A program made the position numbers and the translations under genes. The notes beneath the pieces were generated by a model, which was given only the letters and a program-made list of their open reading frames with translations, was not told the origin of the DNA and made no database searches. Positions 22,819 through 30,537 of a DNA stretch of 43,633 nucleotides are shown piece by piece (position 1 is the first letter of the stretch; each line of letters opens with the position of its first letter). Source of the DNA: Acidobacteriota bacterium (lineage in GTDB: Bacteria > Acidobacteriota > Vicinamibacteria > Fen-336); NCBI GenBank assembly GCA_022340545.1, contig JAJDNV010000023.1, positions 1 to 43,633 of the forward strand, in the 5' to 3' direction.

Positions 22819-24402
22819 CTAGTGCGGCTTCTTGACCTCGAACACGTAGAGCAGCGGGGCCCCGAGCCGCTCGACGACGTGAACCACCCGGCCCGGCGTC
22901 CTCCGGTGATCGCCGCCCGACGTCGTCGCGAGGACGAGGTGGGGATCGCCGTGGATCGTGGTGGGACGAAAGCGCCGGCGCCGCTCCTTCGTTCGGCGCA
23001 GATCGTACGACACCTGCGTCAACGTCGCATGCCCGGCCACCCGGATCCGCTCCGTCACGTCGGGTCGCGAGTAGTGGTCGACGATCCAGTCGAGGCCCTC
23101 GCGATAGGTGGTGCACCAGTAGTCCGTCTCGTATCGCTGGGACGCTCGCGCGAGCCCCCCCGCCACCAGGCGGTTGAAGTACATCGCCTGGTAGGGGTGG
23201 AGCCTCACCATGTCGACGAGGGTCACGAGGAGCGACAGTCCCAGCACGACGGCACCCGCCACCCTCACCGGCCGTCGGATGCCGCCGCGCAGCCCGGCCG
23301 CGGCGGACACCCCCGCGAGGGCGGCGAGGCCGGGCACCACGAACAGGAGGTGGCGGTGCCCGTTGTAGAGGGGAGTGTGGTTCAGGACCACCGCGAGCAC
23401 CGGGCCGACGACGGTCGCGCCCAGCCACGTGAGCGCCAGGAGCCTCTCGGCGCGTTTCGGTTCGCGGGGCTGCTCGCGCCCGGAACCCAGGAGGCGCAGC
23501 CCGCCCAGCAGGAACGCCACGAGGTAGAACTCCGGGAGGGTGAGGGCGAACAAGCTCGGGATGTAGGTCCGGGGCAGCTGGCCCGACGGCACGATCTGAC
23601 CGTCGAAGAGGACCGGCATGCTGGTCCAGAATCGCGTGAAGACCGCGAAGGCCCGAAACGGGTTCCGGGCCGGGTCGAGCTGGGCCCAGGGCCAGAAGAG
23701 GACCATGACCCCCCAGGCCAGGACGAGCACTCCGGCGAGGGCCAGGCCCGGCCGGACCAGGTCGCTCGCCCGGAGCCGGCGCCCGCCACGGAGCCAGAGG
23801 AGGCCCAGCCAGAGCGCTCCCGCGAGGGGAACGAGCACCAGGCCGGCGACCCGCACGCCCGCCGCCAGCCCGACCACCACCCCCACCAACAGGACCTCGC
23901 GTGCACGGAGGCGGGGCAGGCGGTCCGACGCCCGAACGATGACGGCGGTGCCGAGGGCATACAGCGCAGCGAAGGGGATGTCCTTGGGGTTGTTGAAAGC
24001 GTGGCCGTAGTATGCGGGCGTCAGAGCGAGGAAGAGAACCGAGAGAATCCCGGCGAGGGGGCCCCCCAGGCGCTCGCCCAGGAGGAGAACGGCCACGAAA
24101 CCCCCGAAGCCGAACAGCACGTTGACCACGTGCCGCGTCTCGTAGACGCCGAGCGGGGACACCCATCGCGCGGCCTGGGCCGCGAGCTCGAAGAAGCCTC
24201 CATACAAGAAGGTGTCGTGCTGCTCGACCGCCGCGCGGTCCGCCCCGAGGCTCGTGTACCAGCGCACGAGCCGTCGACCGTAGCGGTTCTGTACCGGCTC
24301 GTCCGCGGTCATGCCGTAGTCGAGGACGGTGGCGAGCATCACCCCGAGCAGGGCCGCGAGCAGGATCCCCGCGAGGAGGTGCCAGCGCCTCTTGCTTGTC
24401 AC
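22819..24402 (-). CDS. Glycosyltransferase family 39-like membrane protein
   Basis: A 527-residue integral membrane protein with ten to twelve helices in the first 400 residues. The first periplasmic loop holds LDYGMTADEPVQNRYG, with the acidic DE pair that is catalytic in GT39/ArnT-type polyprenyl-phosphate-sugar transferases. Further marks are TPAYYGHAFNNPKDIPFAALYALG and a conserved HHLLF-like NGHRHLLFVVPGLAAL. The soluble C-terminus of about 120 residues (ETDYWCTTYREGLDWIVDHY onward) lies in the periplasm. Such enzymes move sugars or aminoarabinose from undecaprenyl phosphate to lipid A or proteins; the acceptor is unknown here. The GTG start overlaps the stop codon of the antiporter gene (GTGA), so the two are coupled. 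Many longer frames exist, but they only read the antiporter gene out of frame. Confidence 0.8.
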   Translation of the reverse strand: MTSKRRWHLLAGILLAALLGVMLATVLDYGMTADEPVQNRYGRRLVRWYTSLGADRAAVEQHDTFLYGGFFELAAQAARWVSPLGVYETRHVVNVLFGFGGFVAVLLLGERLGGPLAGILSVLFLALTPAYYGHAFNNPKDIPFAALYALGTAVIVRASDRLPRLRAREVLLVGVVVGLAAGVRVAGLVLVPLAGALWLGLLWLRGGRRLRASDLVRPGLALAGVLVLAWGVMVLFWPWAQLDPARNPFRAFAVFTRFWTSMPVLFDGQIVPSGQLPRTYIPSLFALTLPEFYLVAFLLGGLRLLGSGREQPREPKRAERLLALTWLGATVVGPVLAVVLNHTPLYNGHRHLLFVVPGLAALAGVSAAAGLRGGIRRPVRVAGAVVLGLSLLVTLVDMVRLHPYQAMYFNRLVAGGLARASQRYETDYWCTTYREGLDWIVDHYSRPDVTERIRVAGHATLTQVSYDLRRTKERRRRFRPTTIHGDPHLVLATTSGGDHRRTPGRVVHVVERLGAPLLYVFEVKKPH

Positions 24403-25661
24403 GCCGGATCCGGGAGGCGAGCCTGCGACGGCGCGCCGACGGCGCACCGCACGAGCGGGCGCAGCGTGAGGCCCTGGACGAGGATCGAGAACAGGACGAC
24501 GACGTAGGTCATCGGCACGAAGATCTGGCGGGCGGGACCCGGCGCCAGGGACAGGGCCAGCGCCACCGAGATGCCCCCCCGGACTCCTGCCCAGGTCAAG
24601 ATCTTCACCGCGTGCGGTGCGTACTGGCGCCAGCGCCCCAGGATGCGGATCGGGATCCCCACCGCGACGAAGCGCGCGAGGAGCACGGCGGGGATCATGA
24701 GGAGCGACGCGACCAGGCGCTCCACGCGGAACGTGAGAGTCAGGATCTCGAGGCCGATGAGGACGAAGAGAACCGCGTTCAGGATCTCGTCGATGAGCTC
24801 CCAGAAGGTGTCGACGTGCCTCTCCGTCGTCTCCGACATGGCGAACAGGCGTCCATGGTTCCCGATGAAGAGGCCGGCCACGACCATGGCCAGCGGGCCG
24901 GAGACGTGAAGTCTCGTGGCCAGGGCGTTCCCCCCCAGCACGAGGGCCAGCGTGAGGAGGATCTCCACCTGGTAGTGATCGATGCTGCGGAGCAGGAGGT
25001 AGGTGACGTAGCCCAGCACGAGCCCGAGGACAAGCCCGCCTCCCGCCTCTTCGACGAAGAGGAGCACCACGCCGCCCGGGTTCATCGCGCGCGTCCCCTG
25101 GGCGAGGCCCAGGAGCACGGCAAAGAGCGCGACGCCGACACCGTCGTTGAAGAGCGACTCTCCGGTGATCTTGATCTCCAGTCCTTTTGGCGCCTCCGCG
25201 GATTTGAGGATTCCCATCACCGCGATCGGGTCGGTGGGCGAGATCAGGGCCCCGAACACGAAGCAGTCGATGAGGCGAAGGGGAAGGCCGACGAGCCCGA
25301 GAACGAGCCACGCCGCCAGTCCCACGATCGCGGTCGAGGTCAACACCCCCACCGTCGCCAGCGTCACGATGGCATGCCGGCGGCTCAACAGGTGCGCGAG
25401 ATCGACGTGCAGCGCCCCCGCGAACAGGAGGAGCGACAGCATGCCCTGCATGAGCACGGCGGTGAAGTCGACGCTCGCCACCAGATGCTCCGCCTGCTGT
25501 GAGATCCCGCCGAAGCCCAGGCGGCCCAGGCCCACCAGGACCGTGGACAGCAGGAGCGCGATGCCCATGACCCCGATCGTGCTCGGGAGGCGAACGAACC
25601 TGTGGTTCAGCCACGCGAAGACCGCCGTGAGGGTCACGAGGAGGGCGGCGATGTCCAGCAT
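24399..25661 (-). CDS. NhaP-type sodium/proton antiporter (CPA1)
   Basis: A 420-residue membrane protein with about twelve helices. The ion-binding core is easily read: CFVFGALISPTDPIAVMGILK (the TDP unwound region, with the Asp-Pro pair), and ITGESLFNDGVGVALFAVLLG (ESLFNDG with the catalytic Asp). ILTWAGVRGGISVALALSL (the Arg-Gly-Gly helix) closes the site. CPA1 antiporters exchange sodium or potassium for protons in the inner membrane. The loops are short and there is no large cytoplasmic tail, unlike eukaryotic NHE. It heads the five-gene run and its stop overlaps the GT39 start. No strong ribosome site is seen before the ATG. Confidence 0.9.
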   Translation of the reverse strand: MLDIAALLVTLTAVFAWLNHRFVRLPSTIGVMGIALLLSTVLVGLGRLGFGGISQQAEHLVASVDFTAVLMQGMLSLLLFAGALHVDLAHLLSRRHAIVTLATVGVLTSTAIVGLAAWLVLGLVGLPLRLIDCFVFGALISPTDPIAVMGILKSAEAPKGLEIKITGESLFNDGVGVALFAVLLGLAQGTRAMNPGGVVLLFVEEAGGGLVLGLVLGYVTYLLLRSIDHYQVEILLTLALVLGGNALATRLHVSGPLAMVVAGLFIGNHGRLFAMSETTERHVDTFWELIDEILNAVLFVLIGLEILTLTFRVERLVASLLMIPAVLLARFVAVGIPIRILGRWRQYAPHAVKILTWAGVRGGISVALALSLAPGPARQIFVPMTYVVVLFSILVQGLTLRPLVRCAVGAPSQARLPDPA

Positions 25662-25747
25662 CAGGGGTTCAGGCTAGCAGCAGTCGCGCGCACCGGGCAA
25701 TGAGCGGAATCCGATGGCTCCACCGTGGGGGGCGGCGAAGCTTCCGG

Positions 25748-25888
25748 CTACTCGTGGTTGCGGGTGGTCTCGGTGATCAGGGTGCCACGGAGGTCGGGGA
25801 ACACCCGGTGGACGTGCGTCCTGGCCCTCCGGGTGCGGGCGGTGAGGAACTCGGCCGAGGCCTCTGTTGATTCGGCATGGAGGCTCAC
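25748..25888 (-). pseudogene. Short coding-like frame or gene remnant
   Basis: A 46-codon frame starting GTG (SLHAESTEASAEFLTARTRRARTHVHRVFPDLRG...) ends in ETTRNHE. Third codon positions are almost all G or C, as in true genes here, and the amino-acid mix is normal for a soluble protein. There is no Shine-Dalgarno site, and the upstream DNA is hairpin repeats. I do not recognise it. It may be the 3' remnant of a lost gene or a small protein. The rest of the gene-free stretch 25662-26033 holds only the repeats and terminator listed next. Confidence 0.3.
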
Positions 25889-25893
25889 CGCGC

Positions 25894-26008
25894 GCACTCT
25901 CGCGCCCGCGGACCGCGGGCGGGAGTGCGGGCAGGGGCCCGGCATCCGACCAGCATTCTTGCGCCCGCGGAACGCGGGTGGGAGTGCTGGGGGCCCGGCA
26001 TCCGACCC
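25894..26008. repeat. Two tandem GC-rich hairpin units of about 57 bp
   Basis: The units start at 25894 and 25953 and end with the same GGCCCGGCATCCGACC. Each holds an inverted repeat built on CGCCCGCG and CGCGGGCG with outer arms GCACTC/GAGTGC in unit one. Unit two carries several changes in the arms (CATTCT, GCGGGT) but keeps most pairing. They lie downstream of the RRM gene and may act in termination or mRNA end protection. Confidence 0.6.
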
Positions 26009-26028
26009 GGCGGCAAGAGCCGCCGGGT
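26005..26028 (-). terminator. Perfect 10-bp hairpin after the RRM gene
   Basis: Arms 26005-26014 and 26019-26028 (ACCCGGCGGC and its complement) pair perfectly around a 4-nt loop, 5 nt after the RRM stop codon. There is no T-tract. It probably ends the RRM transcript together with the hairpin units beyond it. Confidence 0.55.
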
Positions 26029-26033
26029 CTCGT

Positions 26034-26405
26034 CTACCAGATGCTGCGTTTGCGGGCGCGAGCGTTGCGCCGGCTGCCCTTCGGGCGCGGGGGCCGCTTT
26101 CCAGGCCGGGGTGGGCTCGCGAAGCGGTCCCCGCCGTACCCGCCACCAGGACCGCGACGCTCGTCCGTCGCCTCGTTCACACGCAGCTTGCGGCCGGCCA
26201 GCTCGAAGCCATCGAACTTCTGGATCGCCGCCGCCGCCTGCTCTTCGGACGTGAACTCGACGAACGCGAAACCACGCGGGCGACCGCTCATGCGGTCCGT
26301 CGGAAGGACGACCTGGACCCCGTCGCCGCCCTGCGCGAACAGATCCTGGAGCTCATCCGACGTCGTGTCGAAGCTCAGATTCCCTACGAATACCTTGGAG
26401 CTGAT
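26034..26405 (-). CDS. RRM-type RNA-binding protein with probable ATC start
   Basis: A 123-residue protein. One RNA-recognition motif (residues 4-82) has RNP2 SKVFVGNLSF and RNP1 RPRGFAFVEF, with the aromatic residues that stack on RNA bases. The C-terminus is Arg-, Gly- and Pro-rich (DERRGPGGGYGG, KRPPRPKGSRRNARARKR), as in bacterial Rbp proteins of cyanobacteria and others. These bind RNA and may act as cold-shock or localisation factors. No ATG, GTG or TTG exists in frame between the TAA at 26576-26574 and RNP2. The codon before SSKVFVGNL, where relatives have Met, is ATC, and GGGGG lies 5 nt upstream. Translation from Met39 would delete RNP2. So ATC is the probable start, or the base is a sequencing error. 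Confidence 0.75.
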   Translation of the reverse strand: MSSKVFVGNLSFDTTSDELQDLFAQGGDGVQVVLPTDRMSGRPRGFAFVEFTSEEQAAAAIQKFDGFELAGRKLRVNEATDERRGPGGGYGGDRFASPPRPGKRPPRPKGSRRNARARKRSIW

Positions 26406-26617
26406 CCGCTCCCCCTTCCTTGCGTTCCTGGCTGTCGCCGTGGCCAGGCCGCCCCACCGTGGCGAGGCCGGTTTCCTGTCATCTCGGAACGTCGCCTCGC
26501 CCCCGCGAGCCGCTCCGGGAGCGACGCCTCGGGCTGGGCAAAGCAGCGACCCACTCGCTTGGAGCGGAACAGCTTAGGTTACCGCATCCCGGAACAGGAT
26601 GACAGCGGCCGCCCTCG

Positions 26618-27067
26618 TCACCTGTAGGCGCCGACGCCACAGACCTGTCCGCCCGCCGGCTTCAGGAAGCTGATCTTGTCCTCGACCTGCTTCGAGACCG
26701 GATTCACCCACCGATACTCGAGCGAGCCCCCACCCCTCTTGGCGATCTCGATCATCTCTCGGCCGATCTGCTTGCCGTCCGGGTCCTTGAGGGTCGCCAC
26801 GTCGACCCCCCGCATGCCGACGTCGACGTGAGCGGTGATCTTGTACTCGGGACCCCAGCAGAAGACATAGAGGTCCCGGTCGACGAAGGGGCCTTGCCGG
26901 TCGTTGAAGATGGCCAGCGCCTTCTCTTCGCCCTCGCTCTGCACCAGGGCCACCGCCCGGTCGAGGAGAGCCTGAGCCTGTGCGGGTGTTCCCCTCTCCC
27001 CGGCCGACGCGACCGCCGTCACCAACAGACCCGCCACGAGCCACGTCTGGATTCGAGCGTGTCCCAT
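26618..27067 (-). CDS. Secreted single-Cache-domain protein
   Basis: A 149-residue protein with a signal peptide (IQTWLVAGLLVTAVASAG, residues 5-22). The mature part is one Cache-type sensor domain: AQALLDRAVALVQSEGEEKALAIFNDRQGPFVDRDLYVFCW (the long helix and first strand), then VDVGMRGVDVATLKDPDGKQIGREMIEIAK and GGSLEYRWVNPVSKQVEDKISFLKPAGG. This order is typical of single Cache (type 2) proteins that occur free in the periplasm or fused to receptors; ligands are often small acids. GAGGAGA precedes the ATG at 27067; upstream in-frame Met codons give no signal peptide. It stands alone between the fadL terminator and the RRM gene. Which receptor it could serve is unknown. Confidence 0.8.
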   Translation of the reverse strand: MGHARIQTWLVAGLLVTAVASAGERGTPAQAQALLDRAVALVQSEGEEKALAIFNDRQGPFVDRDLYVFCWGPEYKITAHVDVGMRGVDVATLKDPDGKQIGREMIEIAKRGGGSLEYRWVNPVSKQVEDKISFLKPAGGQVCGVGAYR

Positions 27068-27168
27068 TGTGGTCTCCTCTCCCGTCCGCGGCATCCCACC
27101 GGGCGTGCGCCTTGCGTCGACGTGCGTTCGCAGCATAGCACTGGCCCGATTCGGATCTCACCCCGCGA

Positions 27169-27202
27169 GCGGGGCTCTCTCCGGCATCCGGGAGAGCCCC
27201 GC
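27169..27202 (-). terminator. fadL terminator hairpin
   Basis: Arms 27169-27179 and 27192-27202 (GCGGGGCTCTC and its complement) form a perfect 11-bp stem, 11 nt after the fadL stop on the minus strand. There is no T-tract, as in the other hairpins of this window. Confidence 0.6.
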
Positions 27203-27213
27203 GGCGCATCCGA

Positions 27214-28647
27214 TCAGAACGAAAGCGTGTACTGGAGGCTCACGATGTTCACGGTTCCCGTGTAGGTCCCCACGAGGTTGCCCTTGAGGAGCTCCGTGGC
27301 ATTGGTGGGGTCGGCCACGAGGTTGCTCGAGGCGTCTTCGATGAACACTCGGGAGTAGCCGAGGTCGAGGCGGTTCTTCTCGTTCAGCCTCCACTCCAGC
27401 CCGCCCGCGGCCCAGATGCGCTTGTTGTCGGGAAGGCGCGGTGTGCGGAACTCGTCCTGCACCGGCGACTCTTCGTATGCGGCGCCAAGACGCAGCTTCC
27501 AGGCATCAGTCATCCTGAAATTGAGGCCCAGGCCCGCCCGCCAGCTGTCCTCGAAACGCAGGTTGAGGCTGGTGACATCTTCCCCGGCGTCATCCTGGAC
27601 GTCGAGGGACGGGATCGAGCTCCAGCCCGTCCTCGTCCAGTCGGCGAGGAGCTCTACCGTCTCGCCCTCCCAGGCCAGCGCGACGGAGAGGGTGTCCGGC
27701 AGCGTCACGTCCGCAGTGATCGGCCGATCAGCGAAGGCCGCGTTGAGGGCGGCGCCGATGGGCCCGATCGGGCCTTGCTCTATGAAGGTGGGCGCGCCCT
27801 GGAAAGTGACCGTGCCTTCGAGGGTGTGCTTGACCTCCGAGCGGTAGCTCACCGCCAGCTTCGTGCCCGCACCGAGCTCGATCAGGGCGCCCGCGTTCCA
27901 GCCCCAGGCGGTGCTGTCCCCGTCCAGCGTGGTCACCCCCTCCAGGGCCAGACCGGCGGGTCCGCCGAGCTGGAGCAAGATCCCGCCGGCCGCCGCCGCG
28001 CCGCCGGCCAGAAAGGCCGACCCGAACGCGGCCCCGCCGTAGGCGGTGTTCTGGGAGAGCTCGGCGTCGAACTGCTGCCAGTTGACGCCCGCGCCCAGCG
28101 AGAGCGACCCGACCTTGACCGCGACCGTGGGGTTGACGTTGATCGCGTGGATCGAGGACTTGGTCCCGTGGAACCGTCCCATCCAGTCGCTCTCCCACTC
28201 GGTGGTCAGACCGAAGGGGACGTTGACGCCCAGGCCGACCCACCAGGTCTCGCCCACCTGGTAGGAGAAGTAGCCGTTCGGCACCGGGGTCAGGCTCCCG
28301 GCGTCACCGCCGAGCCCGCCGAGGGGGATCCCCAGCGGGGGCACCCCGGGGAGGGGAGGAAGCGACGGAGCGGTGGATCCGCCGTCGCTGAACTCGTAGG
28401 AGGGAATGATGGGATCGACGGAGATCACCAGGTTCCCGCCCTCGAGTCCGGTGAGGGCGGCAGGGTTGAAGTAGATGGCGCTGGCGTCCTTCACGCCCGC
28501 GGCCTGTCCCGAGAAGGCGTTGCCGAGCCCGCTGCCGTTCTGCTCCATGAGCTGAAAGCCCGACGCCAGGACGGTGGCCGGTGAGAGCGCGAGGACGAAC
28601 GCGGCGGCCACCAACATCAACTTGTTGAGTGCAGCAAGACTATGCAT
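27214..28647 (-). CDS. fadL: FadL/OmpP1-family outer-membrane transport protein
   Basis: A 477-residue outer-membrane barrel. The signal peptide (residues 1-28) ends at VLASG, and the mature N-terminus begins SGFQLMEQNGSGLGNAFSGQAAG, followed by DASAIYFNPAALTGL. This is the hatch sequence that is diagnostic for FadL/TodX. The rest is a 14-strand barrel with Gly-rich loops, and the chain ends SLQYTLSF. FadL lets long-chain fatty acids and other hydrophobic molecules cross the outer membrane by lateral diffusion. A Gly/Ala-rich insert (SAFLAGGAAAAGGILLQLGG) sits in an extracellular loop or hatch region. GGAGGAGG precedes the ATG. It has a divergent neighbour (240-bp gap) and its own terminator. 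No fatty-acid degradation genes are beside it; substrates could also be aromatic compounds. Confidence 0.92.
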   Translation of the reverse strand: MHSLAALNKLMLVAAAFVLALSPATVLASGFQLMEQNGSGLGNAFSGQAAGVKDASAIYFNPAALTGLEGGNLVISVDPIIPSYEFSDGGSTAPSLPPLPGVPPLGIPLGGLGGDAGSLTPVPNGYFSYQVGETWWVGLGVNVPFGLTTEWESDWMGRFHGTKSSIHAINVNPTVAVKVGSLSLGAGVNWQQFDAELSQNTAYGGAAFGSAFLAGGAAAAGGILLQLGGPAGLALEGVTTLDGDSTAWGWNAGALIELGAGTKLAVSYRSEVKHTLEGTVTFQGAPTFIEQGPIGPIGAALNAAFADRPITADVTLPDTLSVALAWEGETVELLADWTRTGWSSIPSLDVQDDAGEDVTSLNLRFEDSWRAGLGLNFRMTDAWKLRLGAAYEESPVQDEFRTPRLPDNKRIWAAGGLEWRLNEKNRLDLGYSRVFIEDASSNLVADPTNATELLKGNLVGTYTGTVNIVSLQYTLSF

Positions 28648-28851
28648 GAAGAGGTCCTCCTCCGGAATCCGTCGCGATTCTGAAATGCCGCGAACGGACG
28701 TCGTCGCGGCGCCCGGCCCACGCCGCGGTGGGGCGGCGAGCCAAGCCTATGTGTAGCAAGTTTGTCGCGGGGGCGACTGAGCCATTCGTACTAGTTTCCC
28801 GGGCTCCCCCGGGCGCCGGGCGCGGCCGTTTCTTCGGTCGTCCTCGGCGGT

Positions 28852-28881
28852 TTGACCTCCCCACCCCCGTCGGGCTAGCGT
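28852..28881 (+). promoter_or_regulatory. Promoter of a probably leaderless gene
   Basis: TTGACC (28852-28857) and TAGCGT (28876-28881) are spaced by 18 nt. The last T lies 7 nt before the G of the GTG at 28888, so transcription would begin at the start codon. No ribosome site is present. This is the best-formed example of the leaderless layout in the window. Confidence 0.65.
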
Positions 28882-28887
28882 CGCGTC

Positions 28888-29766
28888 GTGCCGTTCTACG
28901 GACAGCCGTGCCCGTCCTGCGGTGGCAGGGAGCTCGTCCGCCGCCAGGGTGGCTTCGCATGTGCGTTCTGCGGCGCTCGAATCGTCCCCCGCCTCGAGCC
29001 CGGCACGCTCTGCGCCGACGCGGAAGGCGGATTCTGCTCGCACCCCGCCGAGAGCCTGTGCCGGGCCTGCAGCCGCCCCCTGTGCGATCGGCACAACGAC
29101 CCCCGGCGGCTGTACTGGCACGCCAAGCTGGACTGGAGCGTGCTCTGCCCCGGCTGGAAGACCACCGACCGCACCCAGTGGGCGCGCCTGAACGCCGCCC
29201 TGCCCCGCTTTCCGGCCCCGGACATCGAGCCGCCCTTCGAGTGGCACCGGTTCGAGAAGGAGTCGCGCCAGGCGGTGGGCGGTTTGGAGCACGAGATGCT
29301 GGAGGCGGTGCGCCCGCTGGCCCGGCGCTGGTCGGGCGACGCCACCGAGACGGGCTGCGTGTTCGACGGCGTGTGCGCGGAGTGCGTGCGCGAGGCCGAG
29401 CAGGCGGTGTCCGAGGTGGTGGCCGCGTACGTCGTGCGCTACCGGCAGGTCGCGCTGCGGGACCGCCTGGCCGCGCTTCGCAAGGAGTGCGAGCAGGGGC
29501 TGCGCTACGTAGAGGCGGTGCTGGGACGAGCACCGGCCGCCTCGATTCCCGACGAGGACGCGCTGCCCCCCCTCGACACGCTGGACGGGGCCAGCCCCCG
29601 TCTGGACTGGGACCGCTGGGGGATCCGCCTGCGGAAGCGACTCGAGGCCATCGACCGCTTCACGTCCCGCGTGGCCTCGTGCGGGTCCGAGAACGAGGGT
29701 GACGAACGGCGCCAGCCTGGGGATCGGCCCGCGCCCGAGGGACGCCACCCGGGAGGACCACGCTGA
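28888..29766 (+). CDS. Zinc-ribbon protein with B-box-like second zinc cluster
   Basis: A 292-residue soluble protein. The N-terminus is a zinc ribbon (CPSCGG, then FACAFCGA). A second cluster follows: TLCADAEGGFCSHPAESLCRACSRPLCDRHND, whose Cys/His order resembles B-box zinc fingers. Downstream is a helical region with WKTTDRTQWARLNAALPRFPAP, another CVFDGVCAECVREAE (CxxC) and a coiled helix (VVRYRQVALRDRLAALRKECEQGLRYVEAVLG). The polar C-terminus is disordered. I know no named family for the full chain. Six or more metal ligands suggest a protein or nucleic-acid binding scaffold. The GTG start sits 7 nt after a -10 and has no ribosome site. The next gene overlaps its stop (CTGA) and encodes a membrane protein, so they may form a pair. 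Confidence 0.6.
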   Translation: MPFYGQPCPSCGGRELVRRQGGFACAFCGARIVPRLEPGTLCADAEGGFCSHPAESLCRACSRPLCDRHNDPRRLYWHAKLDWSVLCPGWKTTDRTQWARLNAALPRFPAPDIEPPFEWHRFEKESRQAVGGLEHEMLEAVRPLARRWSGDATETGCVFDGVCAECVREAEQAVSEVVAAYVVRYRQVALRDRLAALRKECEQGLRYVEAVLGRAPAASIPDEDALPPLDTLDGASPRLDWDRWGIRLRKRLEAIDRFTSRVASCGSENEGDERRQPGDRPAPEGRHPGGPR

Positions 29767-30371
29767 CCACGTCTGACGAACACGAGCCCGGGGCCACGCC
29801 TCACCCTGCCTCCCCTCCCGATGATGGAGTGTGGGACCTCACCCTCGGCGCCCTCCTGCTGCCCCTGGCCGTCACGCTCGACCGGGGACAGATGCCGGTC
29901 CCGGCGATCCTGGCCGTCCCCGTCGTCGCCGTGACTCTCCGTTGGCTGATCACCCGTCCCCGTGTCGGGCCGGACGGGTTTCGTCGGCAGCTGGCGGCCC
30001 TGAAGCTCGGGCCGATGGGACTCCTCTGCCTGCTTGTCGTGGTTGGGGCGGTCGTGATCGGGGCCATGGCCCGCGACGGACGTGAGGCCTTCGAGCCGGC
30101 GCGCTCAGCCGCACCCGGCATCGCCGCGGCGGCGATCCTGGCCCTCGCCGTCCTGGCCGGCCTCCTGGGCGCGCGTCTCCGGTCCGCGCGCTTCGTCGCC
30201 TGGGCCGGTCTGGCGGTGGTGGGCCTGCTCCTCGAGCCGATCGCCGGGCCCGGTCCGCGGGTCTGGGCCCTCGGGATCCTCGGCGTCGTGATACTGGGCT
30301 TCGGCCTCCTCCGGCTCTGGCGCTTCGTCAGAGCCACCCCGACGACAGGGGGAGGCGGCACTCGCAGCTAG
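29763..30371 (+). CDS. Membrane protein paired with the zinc-ribbon protein, possible CTG start
   Basis: A 202-residue protein if started at CTG 29763, which overlaps the previous stop (CTGA) and follows GGGAGG with a perfect 6-nt spacer. The next alternative, GTG 29829, gives 180 residues but has no ribosome site. The polar N-terminus TTSDEHEPGATPHPASPPDDG would be cytoplasmic. About five hydrophobic helices follow: LTLGALLLPLAVTL, VPAILAVPVVAVTLRWLI, LGPMGLLCLLVVVGAVVIGAM, IAAAAILALAVLAGLLGA and FVAWAGLAVVGLLLEPIA, then a final VWALGILGVVILGFGLLRLW. No known family is recognised. Coupled translation suggests a physical link with the zinc-ribbon protein. Confidence 0.6.
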   Translation: MTTSDEHEPGATPHPASPPDDGVWDLTLGALLLPLAVTLDRGQMPVPAILAVPVVAVTLRWLITRPRVGPDGFRRQLAALKLGPMGLLCLLVVVGAVVIGAMARDGREAFEPARSAAPGIAAAAILALAVLAGLLGARLRSARFVAWAGLAVVGLLLEPIAGPGPRVWALGILGVVILGFGLLRLWRFVRATPTTGGGGTRS

Positions 30372-30376
30372 CGTTC

Positions 30377-30476
30377 TGTCACCGAAGTCGTGCGTATTCT
30401 CTGGAGCGTTGGGCGATCGGCGGCCACCCCGCCTGCGCGCCGTCATGCCCATCCCGTGAACACGACTTCGGCGACA
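30377..30476. repeat. 100-bp element bounded by 16-bp inverted repeats
   Basis: TGTCACCGAAGTCGTG (30377-30392) and CACGACTTCGGCGACA (30461-30476) are inverted copies with 15 of 16 matches. The 68-bp interior holds a small GGCGG/CCGCC stem. The element fills the gap between two convergent genes. It could be a miniature inverted-repeat element, although I see no clear target-site duplication, or a long-range bidirectional terminator. Confidence 0.5.
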
Positions 30477-30537
30477 TACCACTAGGAACCGGGGTCCTGG
30501 ATCCCGCGGGGGGGGCGCTTCAGGGTCCGACCAGCGG

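Noticed and set aside
22294-24507. 737-codon plus-strand frame
   Set aside because: Antisense to the caspase-like and GT39 genes; its sequence is His/Glu/Gln/Arg-rich, typical of a shadow frame.
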